Below, one piece after another: positions 1-7,976 of a stretch of 64,000 nucleotides of DNA. Source of the DNA: CBDIHP01 sp965279195 (lineage in GTDB: Bacteria; Planctomycetota; Planctomycetia; Isosphaerales; Isosphaeraceae); the NCBI GenBank assembly GCA_965279195.1, contig CBDIHP010000045.1, positions 1 through 64,000 on the forward strand, written 5' to 3'. The notes below the pieces were generated by a model. That model was given only the letters and a program-made list of their open reading frames with translations, was not told where the DNA came from and searched no databases. Positions within the stretch are counted from its first letter, which is position 1; each line of letters opens with the position of its first letter. A program made the translations under genes and the position numbers.

Positions 1-60
1 CTTGTTCGCTTCGGGCTCGTTCGAGACGGGTTCGATGGTGTCGGCGGCGATGGTCGACAT
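1..60 (-). CDS. N-terminus of an unidentified protein, cut by window edge
   Basis: An ATG at 60 on the minus strand opens a frame that runs off the left edge of the window. The 20 visible residues read MSTIAADTIEPVSNEPEANK, an acidic and probably flexible start without a signal peptide. A GGAG sequence lies about 12 bases upstream of the ATG. Nothing here allows a family assignment. It lies on the same strand as hisF, separated from it by about 290 bases that hold a large palindrome. Confidence 0.45.
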   Translation of the reverse strand, partial: MSTIAADTIEPVSNEPEANK

Positions 61-194
61 GGGATCAGGGCTCCGCGCGAGGAGAATCGCATTCGAGCGT
101 GGGAGGCTGGCCGGGAAGATCTGCCGATGCAATTGTCCGAAAACCGCCGTCGATTCTCAAGCCAATCCCTTCGGAGAGGGTCCAGGGATGTTGG

Positions 195-343
195 GTAGGG
201 TGTGGTGCCGCCCGCGTCGCCCTGCGACGCGGGCGGCTCCGCACCGACATCGCGCCAGGCGGCGCGAACGCACCGGCACCGTCGAACGCCCTCGTCGGTG
301 CGGAGCCTCGCGTCCCGTTGGTCCGCGAGTCACCACACCCTAC
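195..343. repeat. Multi-arm palindromic element A, 3' of hisF
   Basis: A perfect 12-base inverted repeat (195-206 with 332-343) encloses further perfect arms. These are a 14-base hairpin (207-220 with 224-237, loop cct), a 12-base stem (237-248 with 294-305) holding a small hairpin (251-256 with 261-266), and a 6-base stem (307-312 with 324-329). Drawn as RNA or single-stranded DNA it forms a cloverleaf-like branched fold. It begins 7 bases past the hisF stop, so it may also terminate hisF transcription, but there is no T-tract. Whether it is a REP/MITE-like repeat or a structured RNA cannot be decided from one copy. Confidence 0.7.
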
Positions 344-350
344 GAGGTGG

Positions 351-1117
351 TTAGCGCCTGACCGGCACGCCGTGCTGGGCGAGATATTCCTTGGTCTCGG
401 CGATGGTGAACTCGCGGTAGTGGAAGATGCTGGCGGCCAGGGCGGCGCTCGCGCCGCCTTCCATCAAGGCCGCGCGGAGGTGCTCGGGATGGCCCGCGCC
501 GCCGGAGGCGACCACGGGGATCTCCACGGCCGCCGACACCGCGCCGGTCATCGGCAGGTCATAGCCGGCCTTGGTGCCGTCGGCGTCCATGCTGGTCAGG
601 ACGATCTCGCCGGCCCCCAGCTTCTCGACCTCCCGGGCCCAGGCGACCGCCTCCAGGCCGTCGGCACCCGGCCGCCGTTGATGTGGACCTCCCAGAACTC
701 CTGGCCATCCTTCAGGACTCGCTTGGGATCGATGTTCACCACGATGCACTGGCGCCCGAACTTCCGGGCCGCCGCCGCGACGAACCGGGGATCCCGCACG
801 GCCGTCGAGTTGATCGAGACCTTGTCGCACCCGGCGTTCAGGAGCGCCCGGATGTCGTCAAGCGTCTTGATCCCGCCACCGACCGTCACCGGCATGAAGC
901 AGACCTCGGCCGTCCTCCGGACCACGTCGAGGATGATCCCCCGCTGCTCGTGGCTGGCCGTGATGTCGAGGAAGACCAGCTCGTCGGCCCCCTCCTTCTC
1001 ATATCGGGCGGCGACCTCGACCGGGTCGCCGGCGTCGCGGAGGTTGAGGAAGTTGGTCCCCTTGACGACGCGGCCGGCGTTCACGTCCAGGCACGGGATG
1101 ATGCGCTTCGCGAGCAT
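351..1117 (-). CDS. hisF: Imidazole glycerol phosphate synthase cyclase subunit, frameshifted
   Basis: HisF, with HisH, converts PRFAR plus ammonia into imidazole-glycerol phosphate and AICAR in histidine synthesis. The frame starting at 1117 gives MLAKRIIPCLDV, with both catalytic aspartates at the canonical positions (D11; D130 in VVNIDPKR) and the first phosphate motif around VTVGGG. Near 663 the reading frame breaks after HINGGR-VP. The rest of the barrel, including the second phosphate motif VVASGGAG, continues in another frame to a TAA at 351. The span is 767 bases, one short of a 255-residue HisF, so a single missing base (probably a C in the short C-run) explains it. No other his gene is nearby. 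The identity is certain; whether the break is real or a sequencing error is not. Confidence 0.93.
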
Positions 1118-1154
1118 GTTCCGGAGGTCTCGGGCAAGAGGAGGCGGGGTTCGG

Positions 1155-1982
1155 TCAGGAGGCGGGTTCGGAGCGTTCGAGTTCCGCCTTCCGAGTCTCC
1201 ACCCAGCGTGCGGCCTCGACAAGGGAGTCGACCGACAGAGGCTCCTGGTGGTTCGCGATCTGTCGGATGTGCTCCGCCATCGCGAGCCGGACCTCGGGCG
1301 AACTCTTCTCCAGGATGTGGCCCATCCGATCCAGCCCGACGTCGGCCGCATAAACATACAGGGCCCGGGCGGCGAAGGGGGAATGGAGGTCGGAGGCGTC
1401 GAGGGCGACGTCGTCGAGGAATTCCAGGCCGACGTCGTCGCCGAGTTCCAGGAGCTGCATTGCCAGGTACGTTCGCCGGCCGCGGGCGGACGGATCGGTG
1501 TCCTCGACCTTGTTCCAGGCGTCGGCCAGGGTATCTCGGCGGTCGTCCTTGAACTGGAGCCAGGGGAGGCAGCCGATGGCGACGTTGAACCGGTCGAGTT
1601 CCGACGAATCGAGCCATTCCTTCACGAGCGGCAGGAGCGCGGTCACCTTGTGCCGAGCCAGTGTCACGGCCGCGTTGGCCCAGTAGTCGGGCCGGGGATC
1701 GTTGAGCAGCCGGAAGAGGGCCTCGCGCCCTTCCAGGTCGAACGGCGGGATGTGGCGAATGGCCTCCAGCGCGATCGATCGATCGGGATCCTCCCAGAGC
1801 GACCGTAGGAGGGGGCCGAGTTCCTTCGAGGTATTCAGCCGACGGATCAGGTGGCCGAGGGCGGTCCCCCGGGCCTCGTTGGGCTGCGTGCGATCGAGCA
1901 GGACCGCCTTGAGCCGCTCGTCATCGGCACCGGCGAGGTCGCGTTCGGCGTCCGTGGTGCGTTGCCGGGATTCGCCCACCAT
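1155..1982 (-). CDS. HEAT-repeat-like hypothetical protein
   Basis: The 275-residue open frame is built of helical pairs such as ALGHLIRRL, ALEAIRHIPPF, ALFRLLNDPRPDYWANAAVTLARH and ARALYVYAADVG, which resemble HEAT/PBS-type repeats. It has no signal peptide or catalytic motif, so it is probably a cytoplasmic scaffold or regulator. Coding sense continues upstream of the ATG at 1982 (in-frame residues PDNPEELRERLVRFTQ) without a start codon. The dinG stop at 2041-2043 overlaps an ATG at 2044 (ATGA) that sits in the wrong frame by one base. A one-base deletion near 2036 would join that ATG to this frame, giving a start at 2044 coupled to dinG. Specific function unknown. Confidence 0.7.
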   Translation of the reverse strand: MVGESRQRTTDAERDLAGADDERLKAVLLDRTQPNEARGTALGHLIRRLNTSKELGPLLRSLWEDPDRSIALEAIRHIPPFDLEGREALFRLLNDPRPDYWANAAVTLARHKVTALLPLVKEWLDSSELDRFNVAIGCLPWLQFKDDRRDTLADAWNKVEDTDPSARGRRTYLAMQLLELGDDVGLEFLDDVALDASDLHSPFAARALYVYAADVGLDRMGHILEKSSPEVRLAMAEHIRQIANHQEPLSVDSLVEAARWVETRKAELERSEPAS

Positions 1983-2040
1983 CTGGGTGAACCGGACGAG
2001 GCGCTCCCTGAGTTCTTCGGGATTGTCGGGCTGGACTCGC

Positions 2041-4041
2041 TCATCGCGGGGACTCCAGGCCGTGGCGAGTGACCATGTCCAGCGAGCGCGGGCAGTCGGG
2101 GAGGGAACTGAGGAACGTCCGGCCGTAGGGCTTGCTCAGGACCCGGGGGTCGAGGATGACGACGATCCCTTTGTCCGAACGAGACCGGATCAGCCGGCCG
2201 AAGCCTTGCTTGAGCTTCAGGACCGCCTCGGGGACCTGATACTCCACGAACGGGTTGCCGCCGCGACGGCGGATGTCTTCCAGGCGGGCCTCAAGCAGCG
2301 GCTTGTCGGGCACGCTGAACGGCAGCCGCACGATGATCACATTGCTGAGCGCCTTGCCGGGGACGTCCACCCCCTGCCAGAAACTGTCCGCCCCGAAGAT
2401 CACGCTCGACTCGTCGGCCTTGAACTCCTCGACCATCTTGGTCCGGGGCATGCCGTCGGTCTGGGCGAGGAGCCGGATGTTCCGCTCGACGAACCAGGGG
2501 GTCAGCACCCGCGCGGCCCGTTCGAGGAGCCGGTGCGACGTGAACAGCACGAAGGCCCGGCCGTCGGTCTTGTCCAGATAGTGCGGGATCGCCTGGAGCA
2601 CAGGCCGACTCGAACGCATTCGGGTCGTCGGATGGATCCGGGAGGTTCCTCGGGACGTGGATCACCGCCTGCGTCCGGTAATCGAACGGGCTGCCGAGCT
2701 GGAGATCGGTGGATTTCGTCAGGCCGAGCCGGGTCTTGGCGAACGAGAAGCCCGGCGGCTGGCCGACGGCGAGGGTGGCCGAGGTCAGGATGCAGGTCGG
2801 CACGCGGTCGAACAGGTCCCGTCGCAGGATCGGGCCCACATCCAGCGGTGCACACGCCAGGGTGACCCGCTTCGAGGCGTTGTTCGCCAGCTCGACCCAG
2901 TGGACCCCGGACGCCTCCGCCTGGTCGAGCCACGACTGGATCGAATTGGCGATCACCTCGCAGCGGTCCTGCGCCGCCGTCAGTTCGACGCGGGCCTCCT
3001 CATTTTCGAGATCCTCCACGGCGTCGCCGATCCGGGTGGAGAGCTTCTTCAGCTCCTCGGTGACCGGGTCGGAGATGCCCAGCGGCTTGCGGATCCGGCC
3101 GTTGGAGGTGCCCCGGGTCTCCTGGTAGACGGCGATCCGGTTGAAGAATTCCTCGGCGGCGTACCGGGTGCGCTGGGCCTGGTCGATGGCCGGCTGGATC
3201 TGGTGGACGGCGAGCAGGCCCTTCTTCGAGCGTTCGTTGTAGAGCCGGCTCAGGAGGAAATCGACCTGGCTCGATGTGACCCGGAGTCCGAGGTGGTCGC
3301 CGGCGACGGCTTCGAGGGTGTGGGCCTCGTCGAAGATGGCGACGTCGTAATCCGGCAGCATGGCCGCGCCGTTGCCCCGGAGGGCGAGGTAGCTCATGAA
3401 CAGGGCATGGTTCACGACCAGGATGTTGGCGTTCCGCATCCTCTGCCGGGCGGCGTAGTAGAAGCACTCCTTGTACGTCTTGCACTGCTTGCCCAGGCAG
3501 TTGCCGTGCTCGCTGGCGACGTTGTCCCAGACCGACATCTTGGGCCGGAAGTCCAGGTCCGACCGGCTGCCGTCGGTCGTCGACTTCGCCCACGAGGTGA
3601 GCTGATAGAGCTGGTCGAAATCCTCCGAGTCGACGAACAGCCCGCCGGCCTTCTGGCCGCGTTGTTCAATCGACGGAGGCTCACGTAATTCGACCGGCCC
3701 TTGACGAGCACGGCCGTGAACTCGCACGGCATGACGGCACGCAGGAACGGCAGGTCCTGCTGGAGGAGCTGTTCCTGGAGGCTGATGGTGTGGGTCGAGA
3801 CCACGACCTTCTTGCCCATCTCGGCCGCCGCGAGGATCGCCGGGACGAGGTAGGCGAAGCTCTTGCCGACCCCCGTCCCCGCCTCGACCATGAGGTGCCC
3901 GCCCCGCTCGATCGCCTGCGCGACCGCCAGGGACATCTGCAGCTGCTCATCGCGAGGCTCGTACGAGTGCAGCCGCCTCGCGATCGCCCCCCCGGGCCCG
4001 AGGGATCGGTGTCGGGTCCAGACTCGACATGACCTGGACAC
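2041..4041 (-). CDS. dinG: DinG/YoaA-family ATP-dependent DNA helicase, twice frameshifted
   Basis: This is an XPD-like superfamily 2 helicase. Three frames must be joined. The first (from 4041) has Walker A in VEAGTGVGKSFAYL and motif Ia in VVVSTHTISLQEQLL. The second has the cysteine cluster NCLGKQCKTYKEC expected of the 4Fe-4S domain and the DEAH box in IFDEAHTLEAV. The third carries motif V in WQGVDVPGKALSN, motif VI in QGFGRLIRSRSD, and a TGA at 2041. The breaks lie near 3664 (one base missing after LRRLNN) and near 2608 (one extra or two missing bases). The 5' end is also unsure: GTG at 4041 keeps the LGPGG frame, while ATG at 4030 gives a more natural start but needs another indel. The whole protein would be about 665 residues, normal for the family. 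Confidence 0.9.
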
Positions 4042-4394
4042 TCCGATGGAGGGAAGATGGCGGCCATGGCCCGAAGGGTCATCGATCGGACGTCATTGGG
4101 AGCCGGTTCTGGTGCCACTGGCTCAGCCAGTGACCGGACGCCTTCGGACGAACTCGACGCCCCCGACCGTTCGATGACCGTGTCGCCGAACCGACTCAAC
4201 CGGCGAATCCATCCGTCGCACCGGCTGAGCAGTGGCGCCCGAACGGACTCCCGAGTTCGTCGAGGGGTACTCGCTCCGGTCGACATCGGAACACGGATGA
4301 TCGTTGAGGAAAAACGCAAGAAGGTCAAGGCCGGAGGCGTTCGACTCTCGGCCCGACCTTCGGATTGATCCATCAAGAATCACGGAACCCCAGG
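4042..4394. other. Gap between typA and dinG
   Basis: The 353 bases between the typA stop and the dinG start hold no convincing gene; open frames here lack start signals and family resemblance. A possible minus-strand promoter for dinG is TTGACC (4323-4328) with a 17-base spacer and a weak -10, AACGAT (4300-4305). It would give a leader of about 250 bases. A small 7-base hairpin lies at 4116-4132. Both are weak. Confidence 0.3.
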
Positions 4395-6229
4395 TCAGAC
4401 GCTGACGCCACGGCGTGCGGCGCCGCGGTCGGCACGCTTGCGGCCTTCCTCGGTCAGCTCTTTCTTGCGGAGGCGGATCTTGGTCGGGGTGATCTCGACC
4501 AGTTCGTCCGGCTCGATGTATTCGAGGGCGATTTCCAGGGTGAGCTGGCGGGGGGGCTTGAGCAGGATGTTCTTGTCCGAGCCCGAGGCCCGCATGTTCG
4601 TGAGCTTCTTTTCCTTGCAGGGGTTCACGACCATGTCGTCGGCGCGGGCGTTCTCGGCGATGATCATCCCTTCGTAGACATCGTCGCCCGGGGCGACGAA
4701 CATCGTGCCGCGCTCCTGGAGGCCGTCCATGGCGAAGGCGTTCGCCTGGCCGCGGACCATGCTGATCATCACGCCGTTCGGCCGGCGGGGGATCTCGCCC
4801 CGGAACGGCTGATACTCGTGGAAGTTGTGGTGCATGATCGCCTCGCCCTGGGTGGCGCTCATGAGGCGATTCCGCAGGCCGAGCAGGCCACGCGCCGGGA
4901 CGGTGGAACTCCAGGTGGGCATAGGCCCCCTTGACGTCCATCCGCAGCATCTCGCCGCGGCGGGAGCCGACCAGTTCCATCACCGGGCCCATCTGGCCCT
5001 GGGGGACGTCGACCACGAGGTACTCGTAGGGCTCGTGCTCGATCCCGTTCATCCGCTTGAGGATGACCTCGGGCTTGCCCACGGCCAGCTCGAAGCCCTC
5101 GCGCCGCATGCTCTCGATCAGGACCGAGAGGTGCAGCAGGCCGCGCCCGGAGACAAGGAACGAGTCTCGCTCCTCGGTCGCCTCGACCCGGAGGGCGACG
5201 TTCGACTGCAACTCCTTGTCGAGTCGCTCCTTGAGGTGGCGGGTCGTGAGGTAGTCGCCCTCGCCGGTGAGGGGCGAGTCGTTGACCGTGAACATCATGC
5301 TCAGGGTCGGCTCGTCGACCTCGATCCGGGGCAGTGCGACGGGGCTCTCGGAGTCGGCGATCGTGTCGCCGATGTCGACGCCCGCCTGGCCGACGACCGC
5401 GATGATGTCCCCCGCCGAGGCCTCGGTCACCTCGGTCCGGCCGAGCTTCTCGAAGACGAAGACGCCGTCGGCGGTCCCCATCTTGATGGCATTGCCGGCC
5501 TTGATGAGGGCGACCCTCTGGCCCTTCCTGATCCGGCCCGAGTTGATCCGGCCGATGGCGATGCGGCCGACGTACTCGGAGAAGTCGAGCGTCGTGCAGA
5601 GGCATCTGGAGCGGGCCGTCGGGGTCGACCTCGGGGCCGGGGATCCGCTCGCAGATCAGGTCGAGCAGGGGCTTGATGTCGCCCGAGGTCGCCTTGGGGT
5701 CGTGCGAGGCGAAGCCCGAGCGGCCGGAGGCGAAGATGTGGGCGAAGTCGAGCTGGCCCTCGTCGGCCCCGAGTTCGACGAAGGTGTCGAAGATCTCGTT
5801 CAGGACCTCTTCCGGCCGGGCGTCGGGGCGGTCGATCTTGTTGATGACCACGATCGGCCGGAGCTTGTTCGCAAAGGCCTTCCGCAGCACGAACTTGGTC
5901 TGCGGCATCGGGCCTTCGAACGAGTCGACGAGCACCAGGCAGCCGTCGGCGAGCTGCAGGGTCCGCTCGACCTCGCCGCCGAAGTCGGCGTGGCCGGGGG
6001 TGTCGATGATGTTGATCTTCTTGTCGCCGTACGCGATCGCGATGTTCTTCGCGAGAATCGTGATCCCGCGCTCGCGTTCCTGGTCATTGGAGTCCAGGAT
6101 GCAATCGCCCTGGAGCTGGCTGGCCCGGAACTGTCCGGACTGACGAAGCATCGCATCAACGAGCGTCGTCTTGCCGTGGTCGACGTGGGCGATGATCGCT
6201 ACATTCCGAATGTCGTCGCGTCGGATCAT
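4395..6229 (-). CDS. typA: Ribosome-associated GTPase TypA/BipA, twice frameshifted
   Basis: BipA/TypA is a translational GTPase of the EF-G family that acts on 50S subunit assembly and stress adaptation. The first frame has G1 AHVDHGKTT, the effector-side ERERGITI, G3 DTPGHADF and G4 NKID. The second covers domains II and III (EPTLSMMFTVNDSPLTGEG, a TypA hallmark). The third covers the C-terminal domain (PARGLLGLRNRL, FRGEIPRRPNGV) to a stop at 4395. The frame breaks near 5603 and near 4907. At both sites deleting one C restores the canonical sequences (LQMLCTTLDF; HLEFTVPARG), so each looks like a one-base insertion. The repaired length is about 611 residues, as expected. It is the third frameshifted housekeeping gene in 6 kb. 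Confidence 0.93.
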
Positions 6230-6454
6230 AAAGATTTGGATCTGGCCCCGTCGCTGGCCGCGTGGACCAGTTGGGACCCGTGAGAGGTCGGTATGTCAAG
6301 CCAGGCGCAGGGAGAGGCACTCGACTTCCAGGGACTAGCATCATAGGGGCCTCCCCCGAATTCGGCAAGTCGAGATCTCACGTGAATCCATTCGAACGTG
6401 ATCACGGCGATCGTGTGAAGAATCGATGAATTTGCCAGGGAAGGCGGACCGCCC
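6230..6454. other. Upstream part of the typA-pxpB gap
   Basis: With the palindrome that follows at 6455-6614, this forms a gap of 393 bases between the typA start at 6229 and the pxpB stop at 6623. I see no gene here. It must hold the typA promoter (minus strand), but no convincing -35/-10 pair stands out. No clear Shine-Dalgarno sequence precedes the typA ATG. Confidence 0.3.
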
Positions 6455-6614
6455 GGAGTGCGGTAGCTCGCTTCCGCTCCGTGGCAGGGGAGCTTGCTCC
6501 CCGTAGCGATGGTGGATGGAACGCCTCGGATCTCCAGACGAGCCGGTGCGCTAGCGAACCACGCACGCGGAGCAAGCTACGCGAGAACCGAGCGGAAGCG
6601 AGCTTCCGCACTCC
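6455..6614. repeat. Multi-arm palindromic element B, 3' of pxpB
   Basis: A 24-base inverted repeat (6455-6478 with 6591-6614) matches at 23 of 24 positions and encloses 112 bases. Inside is a perfect 7-base hairpin (6487-6493 with 6496-6502, loop tt) and shorter self-complementary stretches around 6546-6585 (gcgctagc; cgcg...cgcg). The element begins 8 bases past the pxpB stop at 6623 when read on the minus strand, so it lies in the 3' region of the selenoprotein-pxpB unit. The layout resembles element A (outer stem plus inner hairpins), but the sequence does not. Confidence 0.7.
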
Positions 6615-6622
6615 AAGGGGGG

Positions 6623-7267
6623 TTACAAGTGCTCCCCACGCTTGGCCTCGAACTCCGCCGCCGAGATCGCCCCGAATTTCAGCCGATCCCCCGGCCCGAT
6701 CGGGAAATACGACTCGGCCACGTCGACGACCCGGCAAGGGGTCCGGCCGATCAGGTGCCAGCCGCCGGGGGAGGCCCCGGGGTAGATCGCCGTCTGCTCG
6801 CCCACGATCGCCACCGAGCCGGGGGGGACCTGCTTCCTCGGCTCCGCCCGGCGGTGCAAACCGGATAACTGAGGAGGCAAGTAGCCCGCGTACGGGAACC
6901 CGGGCTGGAACCCCAATGCGAAGACCTCGTAGGTCTCCGACGTGTGCGATTCGATCACCTGCGCCACGGAAAGCCCCAGGGCGTTCGCGACGGCGTCGAG
7001 ATCCTCGCCGTCGTACAGCGTGGGGACCTCGATGATCCGCCCGTTTTCCGAATCCCCAGATTCGAAAGTGAGGGAACAAAGCCAATTCCGGAGCCGGTCC
7101 AGGTCGGCGCCGGGGTCGGCGAAGACGGCGGCCGAGCGATAGGCGACGGTGACTTCCAGCACGTCGGGCCGCCCCGCCGATCGCGCGGCGGCGGCCCAGG
7201 CGCGGGCATTGGCTTCGTTCGGGAAATTCGCGAGGTAGGCGCGGTCGCCGAGGGGGAGGAGTTCCAT
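6623..7267 (-). CDS. pxpB: 5-oxoprolinase subunit B / KipI-type protein
   Basis: The protein (214 residues) matches PxpB, also called KipI or allophanate-hydrolase subunit-1-like. PxpB works with PxpC and PxpA to open 5-oxoproline to glutamate with ATP. Diagnostic stretches are the N-terminal LGDRAYLANF, the central VIESHTSETYEVFALGFQPGFPY, the GSVAIVGEQTAIYP segment and the terminal GGWHLIGRTP. The chosen ATG at 7267 overlaps the upstream stop (TGATG), implying translational coupling to the AhpD-like gene; the longer open frame upstream is not credible. pxpC and pxpA, which usually neighbour it, are absent from the window, so this is an orphan copy paired with a predicted redox selenoprotein. 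It could instead be a KipI-like regulator or act with partners encoded elsewhere. Confidence 0.88.
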   Translation of the reverse strand: MELLPLGDRAYLANFPNEANARAWAAAARSAGRPDVLEVTVAYRSAAVFADPGADLDRLRNWLCSLTFESGDSENGRIIEVPTLYDGEDLDAVANALGLSVAQVIESHTSETYEVFALGFQPGFPYAGYLPPQLSGLHRRAEPRKQVPPGSVAIVGEQTAIYPGASPGGWHLIGRTPCRVVDVAESYFPIGPGDRLKFGAISAAEFEAKRGEHL

Positions 7268-7854
7268 CAGGTTGCCGGGTCGCCTCCTCGGGCGGGCGGG
7301 TTTCCGAAGTAATTCGGGTCGAGGAGCCCGAAGGCGTCGGCGACCCGGTTGAAGAAGGCGAACAGGGCGGTGATGTAGACGCACTCGGCGATCTGCGGGT
7401 CGGCCCAGCCGAGGACTCGCAGCCGCCCGACGTCCTCATCGGTCGTCTTGTAGGCGTGGTTCGTCACGAGCCGGACGAAATCGAGGAGCCCGCGCTCGCC
7501 TTCGGACAGCGGCGCCGCATCGAGGTCGGCCCGGGCGAGGCATTCGTGGAGTTCGGGGGTCGAGTCCTGCGACCGCAGGAAGAAGGCGTGCGAGCCCGTT
7601 CAGTAAGGGCACCGGTTCAGGGCGGACACGTAGGTCGCGATCATCTCCTTCTGCCGGCGGTCCAGGTGTCCGTCGGAGAAGTGGACCTTGTGCGACAGGT
7701 CGTCGATCGCCGTGAACAGGTCGGGCCGGAGGCTCAGGCACTTGAGGATGCCCGGGATCGCCGGCCGGCCGGGGTTCGCCCGGAACCAGGCGTCGTATGC
7801 CTCGGCGATCGGCCCGGTCGCCTCCGACTCCTCCACCCAGCGGATCCGAGCCAT
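7267..7854 (-). CDS. AhpD-like peroxidase-related selenoprotein (CPYU), UGA read as Sec
   Basis: Read through one in-frame UGA (7602-7600), this is a 195-residue carboxymuconolactone-decarboxylase/AhpD-like protein of the peroxidase-related group. The family motif E-x11-C-x2-C-x3-H appears as E70, C82, position 85 (UGA) and H89, in the context NRCPY-UGA-TGSH. The stop therefore sits exactly where the catalytic second cysteine belongs. Family-like sequence resumes for 110 codons in the same frame (ECLARADLDAAPLSEGE, VLGWADPQIAECVYI, FNRVADAFG) to a TGA at 7267. The start at 7854 has GGGAGGG 8 bases upstream. A SECIS-like hairpin follows the UGA. Selenocysteine is the best reading; a TGC-to-TGA point change or sequencing error is the alternative. 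Likely role: thiol/selenol-dependent peroxide reduction. No sel genes are in the window. Confidence 0.85.
7556..7597 (-). promoter_or_regulatory. Bacterial-type SECIS element in AhpD-like mRNA
   Basis: The mRNA just after the UGA folds into a hairpin whose apical stem is UCCUG/CAGGA (7576-7580 with 7565-7569) and can extend to 7 perfect pairs. The tip, CGGUCG, contains the GGU expected in SelB-binding bacterial loops. The apical stem starts 19 bases after the UGA and the loop G is about 25 bases away. A lower helix pairs GGGCUCG (7597-7591) with CGACCCC (7562-7556), with one mismatch. Spacing and loop fit the bacterial SECIS pattern; folding was done by eye. Confidence 0.72.
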
Positions 7855-7976
7855 GTCCCGACCCTCCCGTTGAAATCCGAATGCCTTCGGTTCGGAGTTC
7901 GCACACGCCGAACGCTCACCCATTAGAATGAGAGGGCGAGGCGAGCGGAAGGGGACCCCAGGACGCGGAGGCTGCC

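Noticed and set aside
99..1808. A 569-codon plus-strand frame across hisF and the HEAT gene
   Set aside because: It opposes hisF, whose catalytic residues are clear, and shows no family sequence.
4057..4368. A 103-codon plus-strand frame between typA and dinG
   Set aside because: Low-complexity and unlike any family; overlaps the probable dinG promoter region.
7600..7602. The UGA in the AhpD-like gene as an ordinary stop, giving a truncated gene
   Set aside because: The downstream frame stays family-like to a coupled stop, the UGA is at the exact redox position, and a SECIS-like hairpin follows. A sequencing error remains possible but is less likely.
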